Positions 62,767 to 64,000 of a stretch of DNA of 64,000 nucleotides are shown one piece after another. Each line of letters starts with the position of its first letter. The first letter of the stretch is position 1. The notes under the pieces are model-generated. The model did not search any database and was not told where the DNA came from. It saw only the letters and a program-made list of their open reading frames with translations. Source of the DNA: Antitrichia curtipendula (taxonomy: Eukaryota; Streptophyta; Bryopsida; Hypnales; Leucodontaceae); NCBI GenBank assembly GCA_951230915.1, contig OX579635.1, positions 8,184,001 to 8,248,000 on the forward strand, written 5' to 3'. Position numbers and translations under genes: made by a program.

Positions 62767-64000
62767 GATTGTAAGGTGTAGTCCTTATCCGACACTATCA
62801 TTTATTTTTTGATCTTGTAAAATGCAGTTGCATCTTGGATACAAGCATACAAAAATCTTTGTTTTGTAGTTTTGAAATTAGAATTTGTGTATTGTATGGA
62901 TATGCATACATTATTGAGTTACATCTTGTACATTTTTTTGTTTTGTCCTATAAGAGAAGAAATGCGCAGATAAGTGCATTAAAAAAATCTATTTCTCGGA
63001 TAATAATGAAAATGGGACTTGGTATGATGGTTTAAAGAATGTAATGCTGGTGCAGGAAGAACCATCCTCCAAAAATTAAGAAGATGATTGAACGAATAGT
63101 CCTGTGCGTGTAGTTGTTGTTTTCTATGGATATGGACTAACTTTTAGCCACACTTCGAGGACATTGTTATTCAAATATTGTAATATGGGAGGACATGAAT
63201 TGACTATGTGAATTCAAAAAGAGTTATGGTCCATACCTGCGGTTTCTTGCCAGACACCGAGTTGAATGGGCTCATGTTGATGATGTCAACCTAATTTCCA
63301 CTTTGACTAATTTATGAGATTTTTATTATATCTTTTTTACGTAGACCTATACATCTGGGCAGCAGTTCCTACCGATCGTTCTCATGTTTGAGGTTGTTTT
63401 GATTAGAATTATGTTCAAGCTAACATGTTAGACGCGGTTGGACATGTAGGTATTCGGTGGTATGAACAAAGGCTCCAAGTGTGGTTATCACATGTATAAT
63501 TGTCTGGCTCAGGCTGTGCTTTCAACTTTGTACACTGAAACTAGCTATTGAGTTTCGTATTTTATAATTTTTTTGTGAATTGCATGATTATGTTTATTTA
63601 TGTGATTAATACAGAACTGAAAGAGTAATTGAAGTTGTGTAACTGAAGTTGTGTATCCTTTTGGAGTCTAAAAAAAAATGTTATGTATAGAATCTACTCA
63701 GGAACAGTGTCTGGAGCACATGAAGCATTTATCGTTGGCCTTCCTGCAATATCTCTAGATTCTTAATGGTATTCTATATTCTTTTGTTCAAATTTTGTTC
63801 ACGTTCTTGTTAATTCTTTATGAAGGAACTGCATGTGTTCGTTCCTTTGATCCTTTCAGAAGCTTATCTGAACAATTTAATTAGATTCTTTGGAGGTATT
63901 TATTACAACCTGTTTAGCTGAATCTAACACAACATTTCAGAAAAGAATCATTTAGTGTTACAATCAGTTTTTGCAAAATTACTGAAACATTGATACCATC
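62767..64000. other. Flank of the M16 fragment
   Basis: No further protease exon recognised. A short open stretch after GGTGCAG at 63055 (KNHPPKIKKMIERIVLCV) could be an exon but matches nothing I know. Confidence 0.4.

Overview
This is an AT-rich, gene-poor window of nuclear DNA from a land plant. The evidence is: genes split by GT-AG introns, two predicted proteins with chloroplast transit peptides, a homologue of a plant-only protein family (At3g17950-like), a telo-box promoter motif, and many DNA transposons with long simple repeats. A weak resemblance of one locus to flagellar SAXO proteins would suit a plant with swimming sperm (bryophyte, lycophyte, fern or similar), but this is not decisive and I do not name a species.

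Layout. 1-5.3 kb: repeats, including a ~920-bp TTAA-flanked inverted-repeat element. 5.87-7.56 kb (+): a three-exon gene for a putative ~200-residue thylakoid-lumen protein. 7.6-13.3 kb: AT-rich DNA with a second TTAA element in inverse orientation. 13.29-14.26 kb (+): a single-exon At3g17950-like gene. 15.4-17.8 kb (+): coding-like segments in three frames (possible SAXO-like repeats, then an acidic tail) around a ~235-bp direct duplication. 18.56-19.89 kb (-): a three-exon gene for a small plastid-targeted protein. 20-44.8 kb: mostly repeat relics, namely a TA-flanked MITE, more TTAA elements, a GC-rich 109-bp hairpin, minisatellites and an unassigned decayed coding-like tract at 30.5-32.7 kb.

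44.85-57.77 kb: a decayed PIF/Harbinger transposon. It holds the Myb/NAM-associated accessory gene (+) and a DDE transposase (-), both broken. The accessory gene carries two nested insertions, a 194-bp solo LTR and a 1,818-bp AT-rich element. For each one, removing the insert plus one copy of its short target duplication leaves the reading frame continuous. Two TTAA elements lie in the same interval. 61-64 kb: two exons of an M16 (PQQL-type) zinc protease, partial or pseudogenic.

The most unusual item is the TTAA-flanked element family: at least four long copies with CCCCTAAAG-type inverted ends, conserved AT-rich interiors and no coding capacity. It looks like a piggyBac-style non-autonomous family. 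No prokaryotic-type operon, CRISPR array or RNA gene was recognised.
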